Notes: a model not told the origin generated them from the letters alone. Counted from the first letter of the stretch, positions 18,746 through 28,014 are shown. The stretch is DNA of 64,000 bases from Ottowia testudinis (GCF_017498525.1 NZ_CP071796.1:4030001-4094000), one strand, 5' to 3'. Made by a program: numbers and translations.

Positions 18746-19428
18746 AAAACACCTTCCAGAACAAAGTTGATGGGAACGTTGAACCACATGGCTTCGGCCA
18801 CGCCATCGCGCATGCCGGGGCGGTAGCGCCACTGGCGCACCGTCTCCAGCGCGGCCTGATCCAGCCGCTCGAAGCCGCTGGAGCGCGCCAGATGCGCCTC
18901 CTTGGCCAGGCCATCGGCGCCAATCAGCACCCGCAAGATGACCTTGCCCTGCTCGCCCAGGCGGCGACTCATGGGCGGATAAACCGGCGGCGGGTTGCTC
19001 AGGTAGTCGGCACGCGCGGAAGGCAGCACCACGCGCGGCGCGGGCGCTGCGGGCGCGGGTTCTGGCGCGGGTGCCGGGCTGGCCGCTGCCACGACGTGAT
19101 CGGTGGGCGCGGCCGGCGCCGAATCCGCCAGCGCCAGAAGCGCAGCCGGCTGCGGCGGGGGTGGAACCGGTGGCCGGTGCAGCCTGGGCGCTGGCGGCGC
19201 GGCGCGGGGCCTTGGCGGCAGCGGCTGAGGCGGCACCACGCGCTCGGGCGCCACCGCCGGGGGCACCACTTGTGGCGTGATCAGCTCGCTGATCACGCGC
19301 AGGGGCATCACCGGCGGCACGCCGCGCCACAGCAAGCCGGTTTGCATTGCCCACAAGGCGCCCGCGTGCAGCGCCAGCACGGTCAGCAAGATCACCGCAT
19401 TGCGCACGAGGTGACGCTCAGGCGGCAT
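18742..19428 (-). CDS. tonB: Energy transducer TonB
   Basis: This 228-residue protein is anchored by one N-terminal helix (VRNAVILLTVLALHAGALWAM). It spans the periplasm with a Pro-rich region (about 50-130) and ends in the TonB C-terminal domain (YPPMSRRLGEQGKVILRVLI ... VRQWRYRPG). ATG 19428 lies inside the last codons of the PepSY gene (11-bp overlap), and its stop overlaps exbB. The chain of overlaps places it firmly in the receptor-PepSY-tonB-exbB-exbD operon. Confidence 0.93.
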   Translation of the reverse strand: MPPERHLVRNAVILLTVLALHAGALWAMQTGLLWRGVPPVMPLRVISELITPQVVPPAVAPERVVPPQPLPPRPRAAPPAPRLHRPPVPPPPQPAALLALADSAPAAPTDHVVAAASPAPAPEPAPAAPAPRVVLPSARADYLSNPPPVYPPMSRRLGEQGKVILRVLIGADGLAKEAHLARSSGFERLDQAALETVRQWRYRPGMRDGVAEAMWFNVPINFVLEGVL

Positions 19429-20938
19429 GCGCCTGCGGCGCACGCGCCGCCCTGAAAGGCCATTTGCGCGCCACTCGCCGCGCGCCAATCACCACGCCGG
19501 TGGTGCTGATCAGCAGGCCGCCGACGCTGAGCGCGATCATCCACGCATCCCACAGCGGGCGCAGCGCCAGCAGCGCGGGCCAGTCCCAGCTGTGCAGGAA
19601 GGCGAACAGCCAGCGGCCCGCGCGCCGGTGCGCATCCAACTGGTTGATCACGGCGCCGGAGCGCATGTCCAGATGCAGCCAGGTGGCGTGCGGGTCATCA
19701 AACTTCACCCGCAGCACCGGCAGCGCGGGGCGGCTGCCGCCGCTCATGGTGTGGGGTTCGCGCTGGTAGTAATAAAGGTCGTCCCGGGTCAGCACCTCGG
19801 CGCCGGTCACGCGCGCCTCGGGCACCAGCGCCTGCGCCCAGGCGCGCAACGTCGCGGCATCCAGGCCCTGCACCGGCGTGTCGCCAGCGCCGTCCGCGCG
19901 CAGCAGCGCGCTTTGCCCGTGCCTGCCGCGCGCCAGGTAGTAGGCCTGGCCGGCCACGTTGCGCCATTCCAGCTCGCGCACGATCAGGCCGTCATCGGCA
20001 AAGCGCTGGAGCGCCTCGCGCACCGGCAGCGTGAAGCTGACGTGCTGCAACTGCCCGCCCGCGCGCGCCAGCCGCTGCTCCAGCCGCGGGGCGCCCGAGT
20101 CGAGCACCTTGAACGGGTTCATCGACATCAGGCCGCTGAAAATGAAGGTGACCGTGGTCAGCCCGAACAGCAGACCCAGCACGTGGTGCCAGCGCATCCA
20201 GCCTTCGCGGTAAGGGGTTTTGGCGCCGCCCCGGTAGGCGCCGCGAAAGCGCCAGCGCCACACCCCCACCAGCACACCCAGCAGCGACAGCACGGTGGCG
20301 GCGATGGAGCCATACACCACGATGTCGTGCCAGTACGCATCCAGCGCGCCGCCGCGAAACGGGTACAGCCAATGGATCCAGGCGCCCACCCAGTTCCAGG
20401 CGCGCTCGGTGCGGCTGGCGTCGCGCACCACTTCGCCACTGCGGCTGGACACGTACAGCACGGTCTGCGCCGCGTCGGCCATTTGGATGCGATGCAAGGG
20501 GCGGTGCGCGTCCAGCGCCTTCGAGTGCGTCCAGGCGTCTTCGTCCAGCGTGCCTTCATGCCAGGCGGCCACGCCGGGCATGAAGGCTTGCGCCGCCGCC
20601 AGCGCGTGCGCGCCGGTCACTGTCGCGATGGGCTCGCCCGTGACGGCGTCCAGCGCGCGCACCTCGCGTCCGGTGTGCGTCAGCACCCAGCGCGGCGCGC
20701 CGGCCACGCTGACCAGGCGCGCGCCGCGCAGCGTGGCAGGGGCGCGCGTCAGCGTCTGAACCTCGGTGGCGCAGCAGCGCGCGGCATCCAGCGGCGGCAG
20801 CGCGGCCAGCCGCTCGGCCTCGTCCAGCTTGGGGTAGCCCACGTACATCATCACCACGCCCGAGATGAACCACATCGCCATGAACAGCGCCAGCAGCACC
20901 CCCAGCCAACGGTGCAGCAGATAAAGCCAACGTTTCAT
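19418..20938 (-). CDS. PepSY-domain membrane protein, iron-uptake associated
   Basis: This 506-residue protein is of the PepSY_TM (PiuB/FpvG-like) type. Helix 1 is RWLYLLHRWLGVLLALFMAM, and further helices lie near 190-230 and 250-285 and at the C terminus (LSVGGLLISTTGVVIGARR). Two PepSY-like periplasmic stretches lie between. Members sit next to siderophore receptors and are thought to reduce ferric siderophores in the periplasm or inner membrane. ATG 20938 follows AGAGGGG and lies 13 bp after the receptor stop; a start at 20965 would overlap the receptor. Confidence 0.85.
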   Translation of the reverse strand: MKRWLYLLHRWLGVLLALFMAMWFISGVVMMYVGYPKLDEAERLAALPPLDAARCCATEVQTLTRAPATLRGARLVSVAGAPRWVLTHTGREVRALDAVTGEPIATVTGAHALAAAQAFMPGVAAWHEGTLDEDAWTHSKALDAHRPLHRIQMADAAQTVLYVSSRSGEVVRDASRTERAWNWVGAWIHWLYPFRGGALDAYWHDIVVYGSIAATVLSLLGVLVGVWRWRFRGAYRGGAKTPYREGWMRWHHVLGLLFGLTTVTFIFSGLMSMNPFKVLDSGAPRLEQRLARAGGQLQHVSFTLPVREALQRFADDGLIVRELEWRNVAGQAYYLARGRHGQSALLRADGAGDTPVQGLDAATLRAWAQALVPEARVTGAEVLTRDDLYYYQREPHTMSGGSRPALPVLRVKFDDPHATWLHLDMRSGAVINQLDAHRRAGRWLFAFLHSWDWPALLALRPLWDAWMIALSVGGLLISTTGVVIGARRVARKWPFRAARAPQAHAA

Positions 20939-20951
20939 GCCCGCGCCCCTC

Positions 20952-23129
20952 TTAGAAGGCGGCATGCAGCGTCAAATCGAAGGCGCGCGGCGCGCCCAGA
21001 TAGAAGCTGCCGCTGCCCACCGATGCGGCGTATGTGGTGTTGCCCAGGTTTCTGGCGCGCAGCGTGAGCCTGGCGTTGCGATGCACCTGATAGCTCACGC
21101 TGGCGCCCCACAGCGCGTAACCGCTGTCCCACAGGGTGTTGGCGGTGTTGGCGTAACGGCGCGACACCAGGCGCCCATCCACGCCCAGTTCCCACTGCGG
21201 CGCGGGTTTCCAGCGCAGCCACAGGTTGCCCACCCAGGCCGGAATGTTGTTGGGCCGCATGCCGGCGCGCGAGATGGCCTGGCCGCCCACGTTTTCAACG
21301 AAGTTCTCGTACCGCGCATCGGTGTAGGACAGATTGCCTTGCAGCAGCCAGGCGGCGTTCGGCCTGAACGCCGTGGCCACCTCGATGCCGCGTGAGGATT
21401 GCTCGCCCACCGGCAAGGTGCTGCCCGGCTGGTTGGGGTCGGCAATCGCCAGGTTCTTGCGCGTGATCTGGTACAGCGCCAGCGTGGCCGTGCCGCGTCC
21501 GTCCAGATAGTCGAACTTGCTGCCCACCTCGATCTGGCGCCCGCTGGTCAGATCGAAATCGCGCACCTGGCTGAAGGCCGCCGTGGTCAGAACGCCCGCC
21601 GGCGGGTCGGCCGCCGTGCTGTACTGCACGTAGACGTTGGCCTGCGGTGTCAGCTCGTACACCAGGCCCAGGCGGCCGGTGGTGGGTTGGTAGCGGTTCT
21701 TGAAGAACGCCGGGTTGTCGGCGCCCACCGCGCGGTGGTTGGTGCCCGTCAGGTCGATGCGGTCGTGCCGCAAGCCGCTGACCAGCGCCAGTTGCGGCGT
21801 GAGGCGGGTGCGGTTTTCCAGAAACAGCGCCAGCGTGCGCACCGTGTTGGTGCGGTCGGGGTTGAATCCGGGCTTCATGCCCGGCACGTCGAAAAAGCCG
21901 ATGGGCGCCGGCGCGTAGGGATTGACGCTGTCGATGGGCGCCGACAGCGACAGCGGAAACCGCGTTTGCGTGTTGTGGCTGTAGTCCACACCGGCCGACC
22001 AGTCGGACGCGTGCCCGGCCAGCTGCCCCTGGTGCGCCCATTCCAGCCGGTTGCCGGTGAGCTGCTGGTCGTGCCGCTGCAGAAAGGCAGCAGATCGCAG
22101 CACCGCCGTGTTGGCGGGGTTGAAGCGATACGTCTCCACGTTGCGGTAGTCGCGCAGCGCGCTGTAGTGGTACAGCGTGTTTTTCAGCGTGGTGTGGGGT
22201 GAGAGCTTGTAGCTCAGCTCCGAGCGCAGCCACTTCACGTCTTGCTCGTACACGCCATCGGCCGCGTTGTAGTTGACGAAGCGCGTGGCGCGATCGATGC
22301 GGCCCGGCCCCGTCGCCGGGTTGAGCAAGGGCGTGCCCCAGTAGGGGCGATCGGCTTTTTCGTGCTGATACTCCACGGCCAACAGGTGCGACCACCGCGG
22401 GTTGACGTCGGTCAGCAGCGATGCGGCCACATTGATCGCATTGCGCTTTTCGCCCTGCACGAAGCCGCTGGAGCGGCTGCGGTTCACATCCAGCCGGGCG
22501 AAATTCTTCACGCCCTCGCCCGAGCCGAGGCGGCGGTTCAGGCCGATGGCCGCATCCACCGTGCCAAACGAGCCGTAGCGCAACTGGCCTTCGGAAAAAT
22601 CGCCGTCGCGGCGCGCCGTTTTGGTGATGTAGTTGATCGAGCCGCCCACGGCGCCGGCGCCGAACAGATAGGTCGATGGCCCGCCAATGGCCTCCACCCG
22701 CTCGTAAATCCAGCTGTCCACCGGCCGTGCGGCGATCGCGTCGTATTGGGTGGTGATGCCGTTGAACAGCTGCGTCAGGCTGGACGAGCCAAAGCCCCGG
22801 TAAAACACCGAACCGGCCGATCCTGGCGGCGACGCGGCGGTGATGCCCGGCACGCCGCGCAGAATCTCCTGCGTGTTGGCGGCGCCGCGCTGCGCGATGG
22901 CTTCACGATCCACCACCGTGACCGAGGCCGGCGTCTCGCGCGGCGTGAGGCCCAGGCGCGAGCCCGTGCTGCTGGGTTCATCCAGCGCCAGCGCGGGCGC
23001 GTGTGCGGCGCCCTTGACGGTGACGGTGCCCAGGGTTTGCTCGTCGGCAGCTGGCGCGGCTTGCGACCAGGCAGGGCCACAGCAAAGCGCGCTGACGGCC
23101 ACGGCAATGGCGTGCGGATAGCGTTTCAT
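20952..23129 (-). CDS. TonB-dependent siderophore receptor
   Basis: This 725-residue outer-membrane beta-barrel imports ferric siderophores. It has a signal peptide (MKRYPHAIAVAVSALCCGPA, cleaved near WSQ), a TonB-box-like stretch (LGTVTVKGA), a plug with TPRETPASVTVVDREAI and RGFGSSS, and a barrel ending in Phe (HAAF). The siderophore-type plug and short loops fit the FhuA/FoxA/FpvA group; the ligand cannot be named. ATG 23129 follows GGAG. It is first in the operon with PepSY, tonB, exbB and exbD. I could not find a convincing Fur box in the 142 bp upstream. Confidence 0.92.
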   Translation of the reverse strand: MKRYPHAIAVAVSALCCGPAWSQAAPAADEQTLGTVTVKGAAHAPALALDEPSSTGSRLGLTPRETPASVTVVDREAIAQRGAANTQEILRGVPGITAASPPGSAGSVFYRGFGSSSLTQLFNGITTQYDAIAARPVDSWIYERVEAIGGPSTYLFGAGAVGGSINYITKTARRDGDFSEGQLRYGSFGTVDAAIGLNRRLGSGEGVKNFARLDVNRSRSSGFVQGEKRNAINVAASLLTDVNPRWSHLLAVEYQHEKADRPYWGTPLLNPATGPGRIDRATRFVNYNAADGVYEQDVKWLRSELSYKLSPHTTLKNTLYHYSALRDYRNVETYRFNPANTAVLRSAAFLQRHDQQLTGNRLEWAHQGQLAGHASDWSAGVDYSHNTQTRFPLSLSAPIDSVNPYAPAPIGFFDVPGMKPGFNPDRTNTVRTLALFLENRTRLTPQLALVSGLRHDRIDLTGTNHRAVGADNPAFFKNRYQPTTGRLGLVYELTPQANVYVQYSTAADPPAGVLTTAAFSQVRDFDLTSGRQIEVGSKFDYLDGRGTATLALYQITRKNLAIADPNQPGSTLPVGEQSSRGIEVATAFRPNAAWLLQGNLSYTDARYENFVENVGGQAISRAGMRPNNIPAWVGNLWLRWKPAPQWELGVDGRLVSRRYANTANTLWDSGYALWGASVSYQVHRNARLTLRARNLGNTTYAASVGSGSFYLGAPRAFDLTLHAAF

Positions 23130-23271
23130 CAGGAAACTCCAGGAGGTACGAAAGCGGGGAGGCGCGCGCCGTCTGTTCGGCTGCTGCGGCGTTTGTGGGG
23201 GTTTGGAAGCCTTGACGGCGTTGCGCACGCTGGGCGCGCCGCGCGGCGGTAGACGTCGATCACCACCGCGT

Positions 23272-24222
23272 TCATGGCACCAGCCGCGTGATCACCTGCG
23301 ACAGCGGGTAGCCGCTCATGGTGCCGATGGCGCCGTAGCCGGCCACGCTGGTGCCGGTCATGCAGGTGGAGCCCATCATGCCTTCGGGGGCGCAGTCGGC
23401 GTAGGCCAGTTTGTCGATCTGCGCCGGGATCAAGGGCGCGGTGGGGTTTTTGGGGTTGATGAAGACCCGGGCGTAGGCGTTGCCGGGGTTGGCGTTGGGA
23501 AAGTTGTGGTGCAAGCCGCGCCCGGTGCCGGGTGACCAGCCGTCACTGCCGTTCATCACGGCCAGCGTGCGGGTGTTGTCGTTCAAGAAGGTGGTGACCA
23601 GCCAGCCGCCCAAGGCCGGGTCGTACACGGCCGAGAGCTGGTGCTTCAGGTGCAGCACCGACATGCCGTAGCCGGGCGCGGGGGCCAGCGGGCTGCCGGA
23701 CATCGATTCGGTCAGGCTGCCTTGCAGACCACTGATGGCGCCGGTGGCGGTGTCCAGCTCGAAGCTGCCGGTGAACACGCTGTTGCGCGGCTGGGTGTCG
23801 GGCTCGTAGAACGTGGTGACGATCTGGTAGCGCACGCGGCCCGGCGGCAGCGGCGCGGGCGGCGGGGCATCGCCGGTGACGGTGGTGGCCCAGCTGAATT
23901 GCGGCGCTGCCGTATAGGTGGCGTTGCCGCTTTGGTTGACGTTGATCGTGCAGGTGCCGGCGGCCAGCGCTTTGACGGCGCCGCTGGCGGCATCGACGCT
24001 GCATGTGGCGGGCGTGGCGCTGCCATAGGCCACGGGCAAGCCCGAGCTGGCCTGGGCCGCGATGGCGGCGGTGCTGCCCAGGGCCAGCGCGGCGGGCGCG
24101 GGCGTCGCAGCAATGGTTTGCGGCCGCGCCTCGATGGCCGGGCCGTCGCCGCCGCAACTGGCGACAAATGCACAGAAAATAAATGAAATCAGACGCTTGT
24201 CCGCGATTTTATTGGTGATCAT
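23272..24222 (-). CDS. Uncharacterised lipoprotein of the copper locus
   Basis: I do not recognise this 316-residue protein. The N terminus has a lipobox-like FVASC at about residue 23, so it should be a lipoprotein. Next comes an immunoglobulin-like stretch (about 35-115) rich in Ala, Thr and Ser. The C-terminal half has several Met, His and Cys (SVLHLKHQLS, GLHHNFPN, CAPEGMMGSTCMTG), which could bind metal; this is only a suggestion. It is the last gene of the copper module, 38 bp after the receptor stop. ATG 24222 sits in AT-rich DNA. Confidence 0.65.
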   Translation of the reverse strand: MITNKIADKRLISFIFCAFVASCGGDGPAIEARPQTIAATPAPAALALGSTAAIAAQASSGLPVAYGSATPATCSVDAASGAVKALAAGTCTINVNQSGNATYTAAPQFSWATTVTGDAPPPAPLPPGRVRYQIVTTFYEPDTQPRNSVFTGSFELDTATGAISGLQGSLTESMSGSPLAPAPGYGMSVLHLKHQLSAVYDPALGGWLVTTFLNDNTRTLAVMNGSDGWSPGTGRGLHHNFPNANPGNAYARVFINPKNPTAPLIPAQIDKLAYADCAPEGMMGSTCMTGTSVAGYGAIGTMSGYPLSQVITRLVP

Positions 24223-24260
24223 GCTATCAATTTAGTAATAATGGACGAAGGTGAGCCGCC

Positions 24261-26501
24261 TCAAAACGCCACGTTCAGCGCCACATAAAAAGACCGGCCT
24301 TTGCCCGGCACCGGCGTACCCCACGGGATGCCAGCGCTGGTCATCGAGGCGCCTTGCCCCAGGTACGCGCCGCCCAGCGGCGGGTAGTACAGGCGGTTGA
24401 GCAGGTTCTCGACGCCAAAGTCCAGCCGCGTGGCCTTCCACTGGTAGCTGCCGCGCAGGTGCAGCAGGCCGTAGCCGGCGGTTTTCATCTCGTTGCGCAC
24501 GGGGCTGACGCGCGTCTTGGCGGCCACGCCTTGCCATTCCACGGTGCCGGTCCAGCCGCCCAAGCGCTGCTCCAGCGCCAGGCGGGCGTTGAGTGGCATC
24601 AGGTTGTAGAGGCCGTCGCCGGTCTGGCGGTTGCTGCCGCGCACCAGGTTCAGTGCGCCGCTCAAGGCAAAGCGGCCCCATTCGCTGCTGGTGCCCAGCG
24701 GCAGCCGGCCCGACACGTCGAAGCCAACCAGCCGCGCCGACTGGTTGGCGTATTGCAGCAGCACAAAGCTGTTGGCGGCCGTGGCGTTGGCGGCGCTGCA
24801 TTGGCTGAAGGTGCAGCGGCGCGCGTCGATGTAGTTCTCGATCTGCGTGACGTAGGCGTTGGCTTGCAGTTGCCAGCCGTCCTTGTCCGCCGCGCGCCAG
24901 TCGCCGGTGGCGCTCAGGGTATGGGCGATTTCGGGCTTGAGATTGGGGTGGCCGATGTAGCCGTTGCCGTCGCCAGCAAAGTTGTTCATCAGCGCCGCCA
25001 TGGGCTGAGTCGACCAGGCGTAGCGCTGGTACAGGCTGGGCGCGCGCGCCTTGCGGGCGTAGCCGAATTCGTAGCGCGCCGTGTCGCTGGGCTGATGGCG
25101 CACCAGGGCGGTGAAGTCGAGGTTGGTGTCGGTGCGCCGGCGGTTTTGCGCGTTGAAGGCCGCCGCGTCGGCGCCCCACAGCGCCAACATGCCGTCGTTG
25201 TAGCCCTGCACCGGGCCAGCGTCGGTCATCACGCGACCCACGCGCAGGCCGATTTGCGCCGTCCATTGCGGTGACCAGCGGCGCTCCCACTCGGCAAAGG
25301 CATCCAGCTTGTGGCGCTTGCCGTCGTCGATGTTCCAGAACGCGTTCGGCCCCATCGCGCCGCCCACGCCGGGCCACCAGTCGTAGAGGCTGTGGCGCTG
25401 CGCCTCAAGTCCGGCGCGCAGGATGTCGCGCTCGCCCAGCAGCACGTTGGCCTGCGCGGCGGCGCCGGCGGTGGTGGATTTGGCGAGCATGGGCATGCCG
25501 GTGCCGTAGCGGTAGCGGTCGGGGCCCATGTCCATGGCGTGGCGCACGTTCTGCCGCCAGGCGCGCAGTTGCAGCTCGCCCCAGTCGTGCTGGCCGCTGT
25601 AGTGGGCGCTGAACTGGGCGTTGCGGTTGTGCGTCAAGTCCATGCGCTGGTTGGGAAAGCCCTCGAACGGCACGTCTTGCAGGCTGGCGGCCAGCCGCAG
25701 CTGATGGTCGCCCCGGCGCAGCGCCAGCGACAGCGCGTGGTTGCGCGCTTCGTAAGCGGACGAGCCGACCTCATCGCCTGGCAGCGGCGCACCGCCCTCG
25801 GTGCCCGGCGCCACCGGCTTGAAAGCGCCACCCACCGTGTAATTTCGGGCGCGGGCGATGGCGCCGCTGTAGCGCAGGCTGATGTTTTGCGTGGCGAAGG
25901 TGGCCGACAGGTTGCCGCCGCGCGCCGCGCCATTGCTGCGGTAGAACGTGCCGGCGCTGCCCTTGAGCAGATACGGCTGATCGGCCGTTGCGAATTCGGG
26001 CGGCGCGGGCTCGACCTGGATCGTGCCGCCAATGCTGTCGCCGCCCACGCTGACGGGCGTGATGCCGGCGAACACGCGCACGCTGCCGATTTGCGACGGG
26101 TCGATCAGCGACAGCGGCGCATTCATGTGGTTGGGACAGGCGGGCATGGCGTCCATGCCGTCGATCAGCACGCGCAGGCGCTCATCGGCCAGCCCGCGCA
26201 GCACCGGCAGGCTGGAGATGCCGCCCGCGCCGTACAGGCTGACGCCGGGCAGACCATCGAGCAGCGCCGCGCTGTCGCTGCCTGCTGCGCGGCGCGGCAG
26301 CAGCTCATCGGCGCCCAGCGTGGACGCGCCCAGCGTGCTGGCCTGCGCCTCGGGCGGGCGCGGGGCGGTGACGGTGACGGCGGGCAGGCTGGCGTCTTGC
26401 GCCAGGGCCGGTACCGACAGCGCCGCCAGGCAGGCGGCCAGCGGCGTCAGGCGCTGGATTTTGGGTGAAATACGGCGGTTGCCCTGGTGGTTGCTCATCA
26501 T
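24261..26501 (-). CDS. OprC/NosA-like TonB-dependent copper receptor
   Basis: This outer-membrane receptor of about 746 residues has a signal peptide ending ALAQ, a TonB-box-like LPAVTVTAP, and a plug containing MDAMPACPNHMN. The CxxxM in that motif (about Cys122 and Met126) and a later HAMDM (about His321 and Met323) match the CxxxM and HxM copper ligands described for Pseudomonas OprC. The barrel ends in LNVAF. Tandem ATGs at 26501 and 26498 are both possible starts; neither has a strong ribosome site. The neighbouring MbnH and MbnP genes support copper as substrate. An upstream reading through the D repeat is not the start. Confidence 0.9.
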   Translation of the reverse strand: MMSNHQGNRRISPKIQRLTPLAACLAALSVPALAQDASLPAVTVTAPRPPEAQASTLGASTLGADELLPRRAAGSDSAALLDGLPGVSLYGAGGISSLPVLRGLADERLRVLIDGMDAMPACPNHMNAPLSLIDPSQIGSVRVFAGITPVSVGGDSIGGTIQVEPAPPEFATADQPYLLKGSAGTFYRSNGAARGGNLSATFATQNISLRYSGAIARARNYTVGGAFKPVAPGTEGGAPLPGDEVGSSAYEARNHALSLALRRGDHQLRLAASLQDVPFEGFPNQRMDLTHNRNAQFSAHYSGQHDWGELQLRAWRQNVRHAMDMGPDRYRYGTGMPMLAKSTTAGAAAQANVLLGERDILRAGLEAQRHSLYDWWPGVGGAMGPNAFWNIDDGKRHKLDAFAEWERRWSPQWTAQIGLRVGRVMTDAGPVQGYNDGMLALWGADAAAFNAQNRRRTDTNLDFTALVRHQPSDTARYEFGYARKARAPSLYQRYAWSTQPMAALMNNFAGDGNGYIGHPNLKPEIAHTLSATGDWRAADKDGWQLQANAYVTQIENYIDARRCTFSQCSAANATAANSFVLLQYANQSARLVGFDVSGRLPLGTSSEWGRFALSGALNLVRGSNRQTGDGLYNLMPLNARLALEQRLGGWTGTVEWQGVAAKTRVSPVRNEMKTAGYGLLHLRGSYQWKATRLDFGVENLLNRLYYPPLGGAYLGQGASMTSAGIPWGTPVPGKGRSFYVALNVAF

Positions 26502-26540
26502 TTTGCAATCATTTTTATAGTGATCAACGGGATCGGCGCA

Positions 26541-26582
26541 GCCCTCACCCCGACCCTCCCCCAGCGGGGGAGGGAGAGGGCC
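26541..26582. repeat. Family D hairpin element, copy D1
   Basis: This GC-rich palindrome, CCCTCCCCC-AGC-GGGGGAGGG, with flanking CTCACCCCGA, lies in the 88-bp gap between mbnH and the copper receptor. It could act as an mRNA-stabilising or attenuating hairpin within the operon. Confidence 0.7.
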
Positions 26583-26589
26583 GCCGCAC

Positions 26590-28014
26590 TCACGGCTTGG
26601 CTCCAAACGGATCACTCAGCCTGGGGTTGGTCAAGAACTCGTGATCGGTCAGCGTTTTCAAGAACGCCACCAGGTCGGCCTGCTCCTGCGCCGACATCGC
26701 CCGGTCTTTGATGTGGCCGCTCTTGTGCGGGTTGGCGCGGCCGTCGCCCGCGTTCGGGCCGCTCGTCACGTTTCGCCCGCCGCTGGTGAAGATGCGCACG
26801 GCTTCTTCGAGCGTGGCAATGCTGCCGTCGTGCGTGTAGGGGGCGGTGACTTCGATGTTGCGCAGCGTCGGCGCCTTGAAGGCGCCCATGTCGGCCAGGT
26901 TGCTGGTGATTTCGACCGCGCCCTGGCTGTCCGCTGGGTCGTCGCCGGTGCCGCCCACGTTGTACAGACCCTTGTTGTGGAAGCGCACGGCCAGCGACGT
27001 GGTCGCGGCGCTGACGAACTGGCCGCTGAAGTTGGGCTCGGCGTGGCATTTGATGCAGTCGGCGGCCTTGAACAGCCGCAGGCCGTTCAGCTCTTGCGGC
27101 GTGAGCGCGGCGCGGCCTTGCAGGTGCTGGTCGTAGCGGCTGTTGGCGCTGATCAGCGTGCGCTCGAAGGTGGTGATGGCTTTCAGGATGTGATCCCAGG
27201 TCACGGCGTCGCCGGCCGCATCGGGAAAGGCGGCCTTGAATTTGGCCGGGTAGTCGACGTCGGTGGCATTTTTCAGCCGGGCGGGAATGGCGGCAGCAGC
27301 GGCTTCATCCACGCCCATTTCCACCGGCGTCGTGCCGAAAAGGGGATTGGGAATCTGCCGCTCCAGCGAGGCCAGCGCCGGATTCGCCCAGGTGTAGGTG
27401 GCGTTGTAGGCCACGTTGACGAGCGCCATGGCGCCGCGCACGTGCTCCACGCCGGTGGCGCCGATGGCGCGCGGGCGGCCGTCGGTGAACGCCTTGGCCT
27501 GGTGATGGCAACTGGCGCAGGCCATGCTGCCGTTGCCCGACAGGCGCTTGTCATAGAACAGGTGGCGGCCCAGATCGACCTTGGCGGCGCTCATGGGGTT
27601 GTCGGCCGGCACGCGCGGGGGCGGAAAGTGCGCGGGCAAGTCCCACTGCCAGTCGCTGGGCGGCGTGTAGGCGGGGTAAGTCCAGTTCAGTACCGTGGGC
27701 TGAGCGGTTTTCGCTGGTGTGGTGGGCGCGGGTGCCGGAGCGTCGCCGCCGCCGCAAGCGGCCAGGCCCGCGGCCAGCGCCGCCGCGCCCAGCCACCCGT
27801 TGCGCGTCCCCCGCCAGCGTGCCTGGCCTTCCTCCTTCCCCCGCTGGGGGAAGGCAGGGATGGGGACTGCGCCGGATCGTTTGCGCAGGGTGGCTGTGCG
27901 AGGCGTGGGCTGCTGCTCCCACCCCGACCCTCCCCCCACGGGGGAGGGAGCCAACAACCGGAATGCGCCGCGATTGCGCAGCAGTCGCGGCATCGGGGTG
28001 GTGGCGCCCGGCAT
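26590..28014 (-). CDS. mbnH: MbnH-type di-haem peroxidase-like enzyme
   Basis: This 474-residue protein is of the MauG/cytochrome c peroxidase superfamily with two haem motifs, CASCH and CIKCH. It matches the di-haem member of the pair once called metallo-mystery; MbnH oxidises a Trp of its partner MbnP to kynurenine, which helps MbnP bind copper. Its ATG at 28014 overlaps the mbnP stop (TGATG), so the pair is translationally coupled. A lipobox-type LAAC is visible, but only at about residue 87. The first 70 residues are largely encoded by two family D hairpins, so the export signal is displaced from the N terminus. No in-frame ATG, GTG or TTG lies directly before the hydrophobic segment. Confidence 0.88.
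   Translation of the reverse strand: MPGATTPMPRLLRNRGAFRLLAPSPVGGGSGWEQQPTPRTATLRKRSGAVPIPAFPQRGKEEGQARWRGTRNGWLGAAALAAGLAACGGGDAPAPAPTTPAKTAQPTVLNWTYPAYTPPSDWQWDLPAHFPPPRVPADNPMSAAKVDLGRHLFYDKRLSGNGSMACASCHHQAKAFTDGRPRAIGATGVEHVRGAMALVNVAYNATYTWANPALASLERQIPNPLFGTTPVEMGVDEAAAAAIPARLKNATDVDYPAKFKAAFPDAAGDAVTWDHILKAITTFERTLISANSRYDQHLQGRAALTPQELNGLRLFKAADCIKCHAEPNFSGQFVSAATTSLAVRFHNKGLYNVGGTGDDPADSQGAVEITSNLADMGAFKAPTLRNIEVTAPYTHDGSIATLEEAVRIFTSGGRNVTSGPNAGDGRANPHKSGHIKDRAMSAQEQADLVAFLKTLTDHEFLTNPRLSDPFGAKP
27823..27867. repeat. Family D hairpin element, copy D2, inside mbnH 5' end
   Basis: CTTCCTCCTTCCCCC-GCT-GGGGGAAGG, a palindrome like D1, lies within the coding frame of mbnH. It is translated roughly PIPAFPQRGKEEG. 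Read on the mbnH strand it includes AAGGAGG, which looks like a ribosome site but has no standard start codon after it. Confidence 0.65.
27911..27952. repeat. Family D hairpin element, copy D3, inside mbnH 5' end
   Basis: CCCACCCCGACCCTCCCCCC-ACG-GGGGAGGGAG is nearly the same as D1 at 26541. It is translated LAPSPVGGGSGWE near residues 21-33 of MbnH. With D2 it brackets about 45 bp. Confidence 0.65.

Noticed and set aside
23130-23271. Fur box before the siderophore receptor
   Set aside because: No stretch close to the GATAATGATAATCATTATC pattern could be seen.
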